Of a stretch of DNA of 50,315 nt, positions 25,470-34,063 are shown piece after piece (the first letter of the stretch is position 1; the number at the start of each line of letters is the position of its first letter). The stretch covers positions 1 to 50,315 of the forward strand of contig CAUPCB010000009.1 of NCBI GenBank assembly GCA_963509715.1, in the 5' to 3' direction. The notes under the pieces were generated by a model. That model searched no databases, was not told where the DNA came from, and saw only the letters and a list, made by a program, of their open reading frames with translations. A program made the translations under genes and the position numbers. Source of the stretch: JABCPE02 sp963509715 (GTDB taxonomy: Bacteria; Bacteroidota; Bacteroidia; Flavobacteriales; Weeksellaceae).

Positions 25470-27110
25470 TTATTTATTTGTTTTGTAATAATTTATCAGT
25501 CCATTCGTAGAAGAATCATGGGAAGAAATTTTATCAGAATTGATAAGTTCGGGTAAAATTCTGTTTGCAAGGACTTTTCCAAGCTCCACCCCAAATTGGT
25601 CAAAACTAAATATATTCCAAATCACTCCCTGAACGAATATCTTGTGTTCATACAAAGCGATAAGCTGCCCCAGTGAAAAAGGATTTAATTCTTTGAACAA
25701 AAATGAATTCGTCGGAATATTTCCTTGGAAAATCTTATAATTTACCAGCTTTTCTATTTCAGAAACAGATTTATTGGTTTTATGTAATTCATCTAAAACC
25801 TGCTCTTTGTCCTTTCCAAAAGCCAAAGCCTCTGTCTGCGCAAAGAAATTCGCCAAAAGTTTTTCCTGATGGTCAGCGACCGAATTACAAGACTTCGCAT
25901 AAGCGATAAAATCCGACGGAATCAGCTCCGTTCCCTGATGAATAAGCTGATAGAAGGCGTGCTGCCCGTTAGTCCCTGGCTCTCCCCAGATAATCGGTCC
26001 AGTTTCGTAATACACAAACTCCCCATTTCTATCCACAGACTTACCATTGCTCTCCATATCGCCCTGCTGAAGGTAAGCAGGAAAACGGTCAAGATACTGA
26101 GAATAAGGCAGAACCGCGTGCGAACTTGCATCAAAAAAGTTTCTATACCAAATGCCCAGCAATGCCATCAATACTGGAACATTTTCGGAAAATTCTGCTT
26201 TTCGGAAATGATTATCTGTGTCGTTTGCTCCTTTTAAAAGTTGCTCAAAATTATCATAACCAATTGATAATACTATACTTATACCGATAGCCGACCAAAG
26301 CGAATAGCGACCACCAACCCAGTCCCAAAATTCAAAAATATTTTCTTCGGCGATTCCAAATTTCTTAACCTCCGAAACATTAGTAGAAAGCGCCACAAAG
26401 TGCCTCACCACATCTCCCTCACTGCCAGATTTTAAGAACCAATCCTTTGCAGAATGGGCATTGGTCATGGTTTCCTGAGTGGTGAAAGTTTTAGAAGCAA
26501 TGATGAAAAGCGTAGTCTCTGGGCTGAGGTTTTTAAGCGTTTCGACTAAATGATTTCCGTCTACATTAGACACAAAATGCACATTCAGTCTTGTTTTAAA
26601 ATGTTTCAATGCAGAGCAGACCATCACTGGCCCTAAATCCGAACCACCAATCCCGATATTCACCACATCCGTGATTTCCCTTCCCGAAAATCCTTTGTGC
26701 TCGCCCGAAATCACCTTTTCCGAAAAAGTTTTCATCTGAGAGAGAACTCTTTTCACATCGGGTTTTATATCTTTCCCATCCACTAAAATCGGCTGGTCAG
26801 AAAAATCTCTCAAAGCCGTGTGGAGAACCGCCCTTCCTTCGGTTTCATTTATTTTTTCGCCTGAAAACATTGCCGAAATTGCCGTTTTCAGTTCGCATTC
26901 TTCAGCCAATTGGAGCAAAAGATTTTTTACCTTTTCATCGATTAAATTTTTAGAAAAATCAAACAAAAAGTTTTCTCTTTTTATAGAAAATTCTTTAAAA
27001 CGATTAGGATTTTCAGCGAAAAGCTCCCTTAAATCAAAGTTTTTTTCAGCAAAATATTCATTCAGACCTTTCCAAGCCTTGGTCTGGGTAGGGTTTATTT
27101 TTGGTAGCAT
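25470..27110 (-). CDS. pgi: Glucose-6-phosphate isomerase
   Basis: This enzyme interconverts glucose 6-phosphate and fructose 6-phosphate in glycolysis and gluconeogenesis. The 546-residue length is normal for the long bacterial form. Signatures include NIGIGGSDLGPVMVC, FIIASKTFTTQETMTNA, the WDWVGGRYSLWSAIG block, QQGDMESNGKS, and near the end FDQFGVELGK with the catalytic lysine region. It is the first gene of a leftward unit with the Sel1-repeat gene 15 bp downstream. Confidence 0.98.
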   Translation of the reverse strand: MLPKINPTQTKAWKGLNEYFAEKNFDLRELFAENPNRFKEFSIKRENFLFDFSKNLIDEKVKNLLLQLAEECELKTAISAMFSGEKINETEGRAVLHTALRDFSDQPILVDGKDIKPDVKRVLSQMKTFSEKVISGEHKGFSGREITDVVNIGIGGSDLGPVMVCSALKHFKTRLNVHFVSNVDGNHLVETLKNLSPETTLFIIASKTFTTQETMTNAHSAKDWFLKSGSEGDVVRHFVALSTNVSEVKKFGIAEENIFEFWDWVGGRYSLWSAIGISIVLSIGYDNFEQLLKGANDTDNHFRKAEFSENVPVLMALLGIWYRNFFDASSHAVLPYSQYLDRFPAYLQQGDMESNGKSVDRNGEFVYYETGPIIWGEPGTNGQHAFYQLIHQGTELIPSDFIAYAKSCNSVADHQEKLLANFFAQTEALAFGKDKEQVLDELHKTNKSVSEIEKLVNYKIFQGNIPTNSFLFKELNPFSLGQLIALYEHKIFVQGVIWNIFSFDQFGVELGKVLANRILPELINSDKISSHDSSTNGLINYYKTNK

Positions 27111-27156
27111 AAATTTTTAATTATTAAAAAACACAAATTTAGTCTTTTAAATTTAA

Positions 27157-27184
27157 AAAATCCCCGCACACGGCAGGGATTTTC
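27157..27184 (-). terminator. Terminator of the DUF4349 gene
   Basis: The arms aaaatccc and gggatttt enclose a GC-rich 12-base loop, just past the stop codon of the leftward DUF4349 gene. Confidence 0.75.
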
Positions 27185-27189
27185 ATCAT

Positions 27190-28119
27190 TTATTTTTCTT
27201 CTTCTCTTTTATCTGATTTTTTCCAAAATTTCTTTCTATTTCTCCAAACAAAAATTCCTAAAACGCCAGCTAAAATAAACATCCAAGCGTTTGCAGCCAG
27301 TATTAAGAACTTCTGGAATCCATAGAATCCATCAACGAAAGCTTCTTTAAAATCATACCAAAAACTTCCTTTGTATTTGTCTTCCAAGCTTCTGATATTC
27401 GGCATTTCCTCTTGAGAAATCTTGAATTTCGGTTCGGAAAGATAGATGCTCACCGTGCTGTATTTCAGTTCATCAGCGAGATTGAAATCATTTATTTTCT
27501 GATAATTAAGCTCTCGCTCATTATCATTTGTTGCTTCTGCATTTTTAGTTGTATTGGTTTGCTGAGAAAGTTGAGCTTTATGCTTCTCCATTCTTTGTTT
27601 TTCCAGTTCCGCCATTTTTACATTAGCACTCACATCTTGTGCCGTAATAGTGCGTTCTCGGAGAAAAATACTCTTGTCATTCAGTAATTTTAGGAAATCG
27701 GACAATTTCTCAGTTGGCACCCGCACCTCCATTTGGTTTTTAGTGGTGTATTTACGGACATATAGAGATTTTTCTTCTGACTGAGGGAAGATATTTTCCT
27801 CCAAAACATCACTACGATAATTACTACTCGTCACAAAACCACCCATCTCCTTCAGTGTATTTTCTATGTAGATAGTTGCCTGATACACATCTGAAACATC
27901 CATATCTACATTTGCTTTTCGCACGAATTTTTTACCTTCCACTTCTTGGGTTGCTGCCATAGATATAGACGCGGCAGTGCTGTCCACCGCTGTTTCTGAT
28001 TCTATGGATTCTAGGTGAGACTCTGAATAAGATGTTTCTGTTCCATTTTTTTTAGCACAGGAAACTATCATAAAGACAGCCATAAAGACCACTACTGAAT
28101 TTCTAAATACTCTTTTCAT
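27190..28119 (-). CDS. DUF4349 membrane lipoprotein
   Basis: The function is unknown. With the ATG at 28119 the product has 309 residues and a lipoprotein signal ending IVSC (Cys21). A DUF4349 domain follows (about 70-255), with the family's opening VRKANVDMDV and its MGGFVTSS phrase, the long coiled coil around KMAELEKQRMEKHKAQL, and the closing VSIYLSEP. A single membrane helix (near 270-295) precedes a basic tail. The more distal in-frame start at 28170 lacks a signal sequence and was rejected. It is a single-gene unit. Confidence 0.88.
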   Translation of the reverse strand: MKRVFRNSVVVFMAVFMIVSCAKKNGTETSYSESHLESIESETAVDSTAASISMAATQEVEGKKFVRKANVDMDVSDVYQATIYIENTLKEMGGFVTSSNYRSDVLEENIFPQSEEKSLYVRKYTTKNQMEVRVPTEKLSDFLKLLNDKSIFLRERTITAQDVSANVKMAELEKQRMEKHKAQLSQQTNTTKNAEATNDNERELNYQKINDFNLADELKYSTVSIYLSEPKFKISQEEMPNIRSLEDKYKGSFWYDFKEAFVDGFYGFQKFLILAANAWMFILAGVLGIFVWRNRKKFWKKSDKREEEK

Positions 28120-28272
28120 ATTCTTATTTTTTGAATTATTGGTACAAATTTCCATCAAATCGCTTGACAATTATTGTAAATTAGTTTTAAAACTACTGAA
28201 AATTGGTTTTACAAATTTATAATATTGATTGTCTTTGATTTGTAAAAAAACTTTATTCCAAATATAGCATAT

Positions 28273-29361
28273 TTATTTGATTTTTTCAGCCAATAAATTC
28301 AAAATTTTCCAGCCTTGTTCATCTACTTTTTTCAGAAATTTAGCAATAATCACAGCCAGTAAGACATTTAGAACATAAATCAAAATCATCAAAACGAACC
28401 AATGTAAATTTTCCCTAAAAACAGGAATGAAAAAATACACCAAAGACGAGCTGATTCCTTGTGCGAAATAGAAAAATATCGCATTCTGACCTATGTAGGA
28501 AAGCAGACTTTCTTTCTGAATTTTTAGTCTGTTATAAAAGATAAAAATCATCACCAAGGAAACAAAAGACCAAACAATATAAGGGATTTTGGGCGGGAAT
28601 TTCTGTTTATTAAGCTTGTAAAAAATATTTGTCCCATAGCTCCAAAACATTCCTACAAGACTAAACAACACAAAACCAATTAAAAACAGAACTTGGGAAT
28701 TGGTTAATTTCTTGTTTTTCAGCTGATAAGCCACAAGGAAAACCAATAAATAAAAAACCGTGTAGCCCACCTGCCCAGTGGGATAAAAATCTGGATTAGA
28801 ATTAAATACAAATATAAAAACCACAAAAAAACCTATAATCCACCAAATGTATTTTGAGAAAAACCTCAACACGATGACTCCAAAAAAAGTAACAATGTAG
28901 TAGGTTTTCAAATACCAAAAACTACCCATCACCACAGGAAACACATCACAGGTGCTATACTGATGCAGCCACCAGTTTCCCAAAAGTTTAAAATTAAAAG
29001 GCTGACTCAAGCTGTTCTCGGTATATTTCGATCCGAAGGTCAGAAAGAAATTTTGGTATGTTTCTTTGTCAAAAAAGGACTGCAGAAAAACCTTGAAAAA
29101 ACTATCAAAAAAGAACAATCCTGTCACGAAAATCATATAGGTGATTTGTAATTTCAGCAGCCTGCGAAAGGTTTTATCAAGATTCCCAGAAGAGGTCAAT
29201 CCACTGAGTGCGAAGAAAATAGGAACATCAAAAAGCAGACTAAAAATCCTCATTTCATTAGAAACATAAAACTGCCCAGACCAAAAAACAGTGTGAATAA
29301 AAACAATTGACAAAGTTGCCAAACCCTTCGCGTAATCAATGTATAAATCTCTTTTCATCAA
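28273..29361 (-). CDS. Acyltransferase 3 family membrane protein
   Basis: Members of this family move acetyl or other acyl groups onto sugars, glycans or lipids at the cell envelope. The 362-residue product is almost wholly hydrophobic, with about ten membrane helices. It has the family opening RDLYIDYAKGLATLSIVFIH, including a conserved histidine, then FDVPIFFALSGL and RRLLKLQITY. The acceptor is unknown, and no sugar-pathway genes lie nearby to hint at it. It is divergent from the M48 protease gene. The start may be the first or second of two adjacent Met codons. Confidence 0.9.
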   Translation of the reverse strand: MMKRDLYIDYAKGLATLSIVFIHTVFWSGQFYVSNEMRIFSLLFDVPIFFALSGLTSSGNLDKTFRRLLKLQITYMIFVTGLFFFDSFFKVFLQSFFDKETYQNFFLTFGSKYTENSLSQPFNFKLLGNWWLHQYSTCDVFPVVMGSFWYLKTYYIVTFFGVIVLRFFSKYIWWIIGFFVVFIFVFNSNPDFYPTGQVGYTVFYLLVFLVAYQLKNKKLTNSQVLFLIGFVLFSLVGMFWSYGTNIFYKLNKQKFPPKIPYIVWSFVSLVMIFIFYNRLKIQKESLLSYIGQNAIFFYFAQGISSSLVYFFIPVFRENLHWFVLMILIYVLNVLLAVIIAKFLKKVDEQGWKILNLLAEKIK

Positions 29362-29427
29362 AACGAGAATTTTTAGCCAAAAATAAAATTTTTAATTAAA
29401 AATTTATCCCTTCTGAATAATATTTAG

Positions 29428-29435
29428 TAAATTTG
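29428..29435 (+). promoter_or_regulatory. Probable -7 element of the M48 gene
   Basis: TAAATTTG lies 23 bp before the ATG at 29459. No well-spaced TTG is seen. Confidence 0.5.
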
Positions 29436-29458
29436 TGCATCATTTAAAAACAAAAATT

Positions 29459-30277
29459 ATGTTTAAAAAAGTAATTTATTTAGGTCTTATGGCAGGAGCA
29501 ATTCATTTTGCTGATGCTCAAAAAATCAATTTAGGAAAAGCACTAGATGCAGGTGCAAAAGGAGTAAAAGCATTGACTTTCTCTAACGCTGATGCAGCAA
29601 GACTTTCTAAAGAATCTGTCGACTGGATGGATAATAACAATCCAGTAGCTGACAAAAACAGCCCTTACACAAAAAGACTAAACCGTCTTTTCGGAAAACA
29701 CAAAAACCAAGATGGACTTACTTTAAATTATAAAGTATATTTAGTAAGAGATATCAACGCTTTCGCTGCTGCTGACGGAAGTGTGAGAGTTTTCTCTTCT
29801 CTTATGGATATCATGACAGATGATGAGCTTCTGGCTGTTATCGGGCATGAAATCGGACATGTGAAAAACGAAGATACTAAAGATGCTATCAAATCTGCAT
29901 ACACCAGAGCTGCACTTGTAGATGCTGCTGGAGCTGCAAGTAACACAGCGTCAAAACTTAGCGAAACTCAGTTAGGAAACATGGCAAATGCGTTCTTAGA
30001 TTCTTCTCACAGTAGAAAACAAGAAAGCCAAGCGGATGACTATTCATACCAATTCATGAAGTCTAACGGTTATGATGTAGTAGGAGCTTACACTGCATTC
30101 AAAAAATTAGAACTTCTAGCAGGAGGTGCTAAAGAAAACGGATTCCAAAGAATGTTCAACTCTCACCCAGACAGCGGAAAAAGAGCTGAAGCAATTAAGA
30201 AAAAAGCAATAAAAGACGGACTTTGGAAAGATCCAGGAACAGTAGAACTTCCAAAAACTAAAATTGTTCAAAAATAA
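29459..30277 (+). CDS. M48-family metalloprotease, exported
   Basis: This is a zinc peptidase of the envelope, of the small LoiP/YcaL-like type used in protein quality control. With the ATG at 29459 the product has 272 residues: a signal peptide (MFKKVIYLGLMAGAIHFADAQ), then a catalytic domain with HEIGH (His130, Glu131, His134) and the third ligand in ESQADDY (Glu189). The segment AADGSVRVFSSLMDIMTDDEL before the zinc site is typical. A GTG upstream at 29435 would overlap the promoter and was not chosen. It is a single gene with promoter and terminator. It is a chromosomal counterpart of the mobile element's M48-TPR protein. Confidence 0.93.
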   Translation: MFKKVIYLGLMAGAIHFADAQKINLGKALDAGAKGVKALTFSNADAARLSKESVDWMDNNNPVADKNSPYTKRLNRLFGKHKNQDGLTLNYKVYLVRDINAFAAADGSVRVFSSLMDIMTDDELLAVIGHEIGHVKNEDTKDAIKSAYTRAALVDAAGAASNTASKLSETQLGNMANAFLDSSHSRKQESQADDYSYQFMKSNGYDVVGAYTAFKKLELLAGGAKENGFQRMFNSHPDSGKRAEAIKKKAIKDGLWKDPGTVELPKTKIVQK

Positions 30278-30283
30278 AACAAG

Positions 30284-30316
30284 AACTTCTCTCGGATTTG
30301 AGAGAAGTTTTTTTTA
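30284..30316 (+). terminator. Terminator of the M48 gene
   Basis: The arms aacttctctc (30284-30293) and gagagaagtt (30300-30309) are followed by a T tract. Confidence 0.9.
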
Positions 30317-30336
30317 TTAAAAAAGTGATAGGATTT

Positions 30337-30365
30337 TTGTAGTAGAAAAAAAAAGTTTATATTTG
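30337..30365 (+). promoter_or_regulatory. Promoter of rplU-rpmA
   Basis: TTG (30337-30339), an 18-bp spacer and TATATTTG (30358-30365) fit the consensus. The leader to the rplU ATG is about 27 nt. Confidence 0.68.
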
Positions 30366-30397
30366 CAAACTAATTTTAAAATTAAATACTTATAACA

Positions 30398-30955
30398 ATG
30401 TTTGCAATCGTAGAGATAGCGGGGCTTCAATACAAAGTAGAGCAAGACCAAAAGTTATTTGTAAACCGTTTAGCAGGAGACAAAGGAGCAAAAGTTTCTT
30501 TTGACAAAGTTCTTTTAACTTCTAACGGAACTGTAACAGTAGGCGCCCCAGCTGTAAAAGGAATCGCTGTAGAAGCAGAGATTTTGGATCATGTCCAAGC
30601 TGATAAAGTAATCGTTTTCAAAAAGAAAAGAAGAAAAGGTTACAAAGTAAAAAATGGTCACAGACAACAGTTGACTCAGATTCAGATTACTTCCATCACT
30701 GGTTTTTCAGGAGGAGCTAAGAAGAGTACAAAGGAAATTGCTAAGCCAGAAACTGCTGGTGCAGATAGAGACACTGTAGATTTCAGCGAAGACCACGAAC
30801 TTAACTACAAATTGAAAAAGTTCAATCTTTCTCAGTCTAAAGAAAATAGAGAAATTCTAGTATCTCTTGCAGAAGGAAAAGCAACTCTTCCTCATGCAGA
30901 AGTAGATGCTTTGATTGAGAAAAACATCGCTAAATTTAAAGAATTAAAAAAGTAA
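30398..30955 (+). CDS. rplU: 50S ribosomal protein L21 with C-terminal extension
   Basis: L21 binds 23S rRNA in the large subunit. Residues 1 to about 103 are a complete L21 (opening MFAIVEIAGLQYKVEQDQKLFVNRL and the late KKRRKGYKVKNGHRQQLTQIQI). The product goes on to 185 residues, with about 80 extra that are charged and helical (for example DHELNYKLKKFNLSQSKENREI). Most bacterial L21 end near 103. The extension is in frame without any sign of frameshift. rpmA follows 26 bp later, as usual. Confidence 0.95.
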   Translation: MFAIVEIAGLQYKVEQDQKLFVNRLAGDKGAKVSFDKVLLTSNGTVTVGAPAVKGIAVEAEILDHVQADKVIVFKKKRRKGYKVKNGHRQQLTQIQITSITGFSGGAKKSTKEIAKPETAGADRDTVDFSEDHELNYKLKKFNLSQSKENREILVSLAEGKATLPHAEVDALIEKNIAKFKELKK

Positions 30956-30981
30956 TAAACCCTTAAAAACCATAAAATAAA

Positions 30982-31239
30982 ATGGCACACAAGAAAGGAG
31001 TTGGTAGTTCCAAAAACGGTAGAGAGTCTCACTCTAAAAGATTAGGCGTGAAGATTTTTGGTGGTCAGGAAGCTATTGCTGGGAACATCATCGTAAGACA
31101 AAGAGGTACTCAGCACCATCCAGGTGAAAATGTAGGAATGGGGAAAGACCATACATTATTTGCCCTTGTAGATGGTAAAGTAGTTTTCACTAAAAAGAGA
31201 GATAACAGATCTTTCGTATCTGTAGAACCAAATGCTTAA
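30982..31239 (+). CDS. rpmA: 50S ribosomal protein L27
   Basis: L27 reaches towards the peptidyl-transferase centre. The 85-residue product begins MAHKKGVGSSKNGRESHSKR, with the classic GRDS-like block and the GNIIVRQRGTQHHPGENVGMGKDHTLFA core. It starts directly with the mature N-terminus MAHKK, without the cleaved extension seen in Firmicutes. It is co-transcribed with rplU and followed by a terminator. Confidence 0.98.
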   Translation: MAHKKGVGSSKNGRESHSKRLGVKIFGGQEAIAGNIIVRQRGTQHHPGENVGMGKDHTLFALVDGKVVFTKKRDNRSFVSVEPNA

Positions 31240-31258
31240 GAAGCATTGATAAAAATCC

Positions 31259-31290
31259 AAAAAGCCTTAGTTTTCTACTGAGGCTTTTTT
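31259..31290 (+). terminator. Terminator of rplU-rpmA
   Basis: The arm aaaaagccttag, a 7-base loop and ctgaggctttttt (one G-U pair) form the stem, 20 bp after the rpmA stop. Confidence 0.9.
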
Positions 31291-31314
31291 ATATGAATAT
31301 AAATCGATTTTATT

Positions 31315-32514
31315 ATGAATAATGATATTTTACTGAATATTGCCAGTGAATTCGGGACACCCTTATATGTATATGACGCTGAATCAATCAAAAATCAATA
31401 CCAAAATTTGACTTCAGCTTTTCCCGAAAAAACAAAATTTTTCTACGCTTGTAAAGCATTGACCAATATCAACATATTAAAATATGTAAATCAACTAGGC
31501 GCAAATCTTGACTGTGTCTCTATCAACGAAGTCAAACTCGGGCTAAAAGCAGGTTTTTCTCCTGATAAAATTTTATTCACACCTAACTGCGTAGACCTCA
31601 CAGAGATAGAGGAAGCTGTGAAACTAGGCGTTCATATCAACATTGATAACATCTCCATTTTAGAGCAGTTCGGGAATAAATACAGTGATTCCTACCCTAT
31701 CTTTATCAGAATAAATCCTCACATATACGCGGGAGGAAACCATAAAATATCTACGGGACATATTGACTCTAAATTTGGGATTTCTATCCATCAGCTCCGC
31801 CATATAGAAAGATTAGTAAAATCTACAAAACTGAATATTGAAGGACTGCATATGCACACAGGTAGCGAAATCCGTGACCCAGATGTATTCCTACAAGGAA
31901 TGGAAATCATGTTCGAATTAGTGGAGCATTTTCCTAATTTGAAATACATTGACATGGGTAGCGGTTTCAAGATTTCTTACCACTCAGATGATATGGAAAC
32001 AGACATCGCTCTACTTGGTAAAAAAGTGGAAAATGCTTTCCTTAGCTTCTGTAAAGAAAACGATAAAGAGCTGGAACTTTGGTTCGAGCCAGGGAAATAT
32101 TTAGTTGGAAAATCTGGACATTTCCTAGTAAATGCCAATGTTATTAAACAAACGACTGCTACGGTTTTCGTGGGAGTAAATTCTGGGTTCAACCACCTCA
32201 TCAGACCTATGTTCTATGATTCCTACCATATCATAGAAAATCTGTCTAACTCTACAGGAACAGAGAGAATCTACACTGTGGTGGGAAATATCTGCGAGAC
32301 AGACACTTTCGCTTGGGATAGAAAACTCAATGAAGTCCGCGAAGGAGATATTCTGGTTTTCAGAAATGCAGGTGCGTATGGTTTTGAGATGAGTTCTAAC
32401 TTTAATTCCAGACTAAAACCTGCCGAGGTTCTTTGGCTGAATGACAAAGCGCACCTCATCAGAAAAAGAGAAGTTTTTGAAGATTTATTAAAAAATCAAA
32501 TAGAAGTTCTGTAA
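31315..32514 (+). CDS. lysA: Diaminopimelate decarboxylase
   Basis: LysA makes lysine from meso-diaminopimelate, using pyridoxal phosphate. The 399-residue product shows the fold-III decarboxylase pattern: FYACKALTN with the PLP lysine Lys47, the LDCVSINEVKLGLKAGF block, HMHTGSEI, YIDMGSGF, then ELWFEPGKYLV and the late GNICETDTFAWDRKL with the substrate-site cysteine. Length is normal for the Bacteroidota type. It is a single gene between the rpmA terminator and miaB. Confidence 0.96.
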   Translation: MNNDILLNIASEFGTPLYVYDAESIKNQYQNLTSAFPEKTKFFYACKALTNINILKYVNQLGANLDCVSINEVKLGLKAGFSPDKILFTPNCVDLTEIEEAVKLGVHINIDNISILEQFGNKYSDSYPIFIRINPHIYAGGNHKISTGHIDSKFGISIHQLRHIERLVKSTKLNIEGLHMHTGSEIRDPDVFLQGMEIMFELVEHFPNLKYIDMGSGFKISYHSDDMETDIALLGKKVENAFLSFCKENDKELELWFEPGKYLVGKSGHFLVNANVIKQTTATVFVGVNSGFNHLIRPMFYDSYHIIENLSNSTGTERIYTVVGNICETDTFAWDRKLNEVREGDILVFRNAGAYGFEMSSNFNSRLKPAEVLWLNDKAHLIRKREVFEDLLKNQIEVL

Positions 32515-32553
32515 GTGAAATATTTTTGGGAATAGAAAATTTCCAACTTAAAT

Positions 32554-32568
32554 CTGTCAATTTGGCAG
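32554..32568. promoter_or_regulatory. Dyad before miaB, possible operator or promoter part
   Basis: CTGTCAATTTGGCAG is a 7+7 dyad with a 1-bp centre and a single mismatch. It lies about 30 bp before the miaB start codon and just ahead of a TATATCTTCG stretch that may act as the -7 region. The binding protein is unknown. Confidence 0.35.
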
Positions 32569-32598
32569 AAATTTTATATCTTCGTAAAAAATTATAAT

Positions 32599-34032
32599 GT
32601 GGAGAAGAAGTACATAGATGAAACACGCCAAGGCGAAGCTTATGCAATCGCAGACCTTGATGGAAATACGAAAAAACTTTTTTTGGAAAGCTATGGCTGT
32701 CAGATGAATTTTTCTGACTCTGAAATCGTAGCTTCCATTTTACAAAAAAACGGCTACAATACTACTACGGTTTTGGAGGAAGCAGACCTCATTTTGCTCA
32801 ATACCTGCTCAGTTCGGGAAAAAGCGGAGCAGACCGTAAGAATGCGACTTTCACAGTTCAAAACGCTAAAGAAAACAAAGCCAAGCCTCACCGTAGGTGT
32901 TTTAGGATGTATGGCGGAGCGATTGAAAACCAAACTTTTGGAGGAAGAACATTTGGTGGATTTGGTCGTTGGGCCAGATGCCTACCGAGACCTACCTAAC
33001 CTTTTGAAAGAAACTTCGGAAGGGCGAGATGCCATCAATGTGATGCTTTCCAAAGAAGAAACTTATGCCGACATCAGCCCTGTGCGTCTGAGTGGAAATG
33101 GCGTAACTGCTTTTGTGACGATTACCCGTGGATGCGACAATATGTGTACTTTCTGCATCGTGCCTTTCACTCGTGGAAGGGAAAGAAGCCGAGACCCTCA
33201 TTCTATTATCAATGAATGTAAAGAACTTTGGGACAATGGTTATAAGGAAATCACACTCCTTGGGCAGAATGTAGATTCCTACCTTTGGTATGGTGGCGGT
33301 GCGAAAAAGGATTTTGACAAAGCTTCCGAGATGCAAAAGGCAACTGCCCTGCATTTCGCACAGCTGCTGGAAATGGTAGCTCAGGCTGTTCCTGAGATGA
33401 GAATTCGTTTTGCGACTTCCAATCCACAGGATATGAGTCTGGATGTCTTCCGTATGATGGCAAAATATGACAACATTTGTAAATATGTGCATTTGCCAGT
33501 ACAAAGCGGAAGCGACAACATGCTGAAAGCCATGAACCGCCAGCACACCCGCCAAGAATATTTAGATCTAATAAAAGAAGCGAAAAAAATCGTTCCAGAT
33601 ATTGCTTTTTCTCAGGATATTATGGTCGGTTTCTGCGGAGAAACAGAGCAAGACCACCAAGATACACTTTCCCTAATGAGAGAAGTGGAATACGACTACG
33701 GCTATATGTTCGCCTATTCAGAAAGACCGGGAACACCTGCACACAAGAAGATGAAGGACGATGTACCAGCCGATGTAAAACAACGCAGACTCTCCGAGGT
33801 GATTGCCTTGCAGGGCGAACTTTCCACCATGAGAATGAAAGGATATGTAGGCAAAAACCACGAAGTGCTGATAGAGGGAATTTCCAAAAAAGACCCTAAC
33901 CAATGGAGAGGCAGAAATTCCCAAAATGTAGTAGTAGTTTTTGACAAACAAGAAGGCCAGAAGATAGGCGATACAGTTTCCGTATACGCCTACGACAGTA
34001 CACAGGGAACACTCATTGGAAGAGTGGTTTAA
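32599..34032 (+). CDS. miaB: tRNA methylthiotransferase (ms2i6A)
   Basis: MiaB adds a methylthio group to i6A37 of tRNAs, as a radical-SAM enzyme. The 477-residue product starts with GTG. It has an N-terminal UPF0004 domain (FLESYGCQMNFSDSEIV, NTCSVREKAEQ, VGVLGCMAER, supplying three cluster cysteines), the radical-SAM motif RGCDNMCTFC (CxxxCxxC), and a C-terminal TRAM domain ending SVYAYDSTQGTLIGRVV. All cluster cysteines are present. It leads a rightward unit with a sigma-54 activator 31 bp downstream. Confidence 0.97.
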   Translation: MEKKYIDETRQGEAYAIADLDGNTKKLFLESYGCQMNFSDSEIVASILQKNGYNTTTVLEEADLILLNTCSVREKAEQTVRMRLSQFKTLKKTKPSLTVGVLGCMAERLKTKLLEEEHLVDLVVGPDAYRDLPNLLKETSEGRDAINVMLSKEETYADISPVRLSGNGVTAFVTITRGCDNMCTFCIVPFTRGRERSRDPHSIINECKELWDNGYKEITLLGQNVDSYLWYGGGAKKDFDKASEMQKATALHFAQLLEMVAQAVPEMRIRFATSNPQDMSLDVFRMMAKYDNICKYVHLPVQSGSDNMLKAMNRQHTRQEYLDLIKEAKKIVPDIAFSQDIMVGFCGETEQDHQDTLSLMREVEYDYGYMFAYSERPGTPAHKKMKDDVPADVKQRRLSEVIALQGELSTMRMKGYVGKNHEVLIEGISKKDPNQWRGRNSQNVVVVFDKQEGQKIGDTVSVYAYDSTQGTLIGRVV

Positions 34033-34063
34033 TTTAAATATTAAAGTTAATTTAACTTCAAAA

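Noticed and set aside
32562..32584. Sigma-54 (-24/-12) promoter before miaB
   Set aside because: A TTGGCA is present, but the spacing to a TTGC-like element does not fit.
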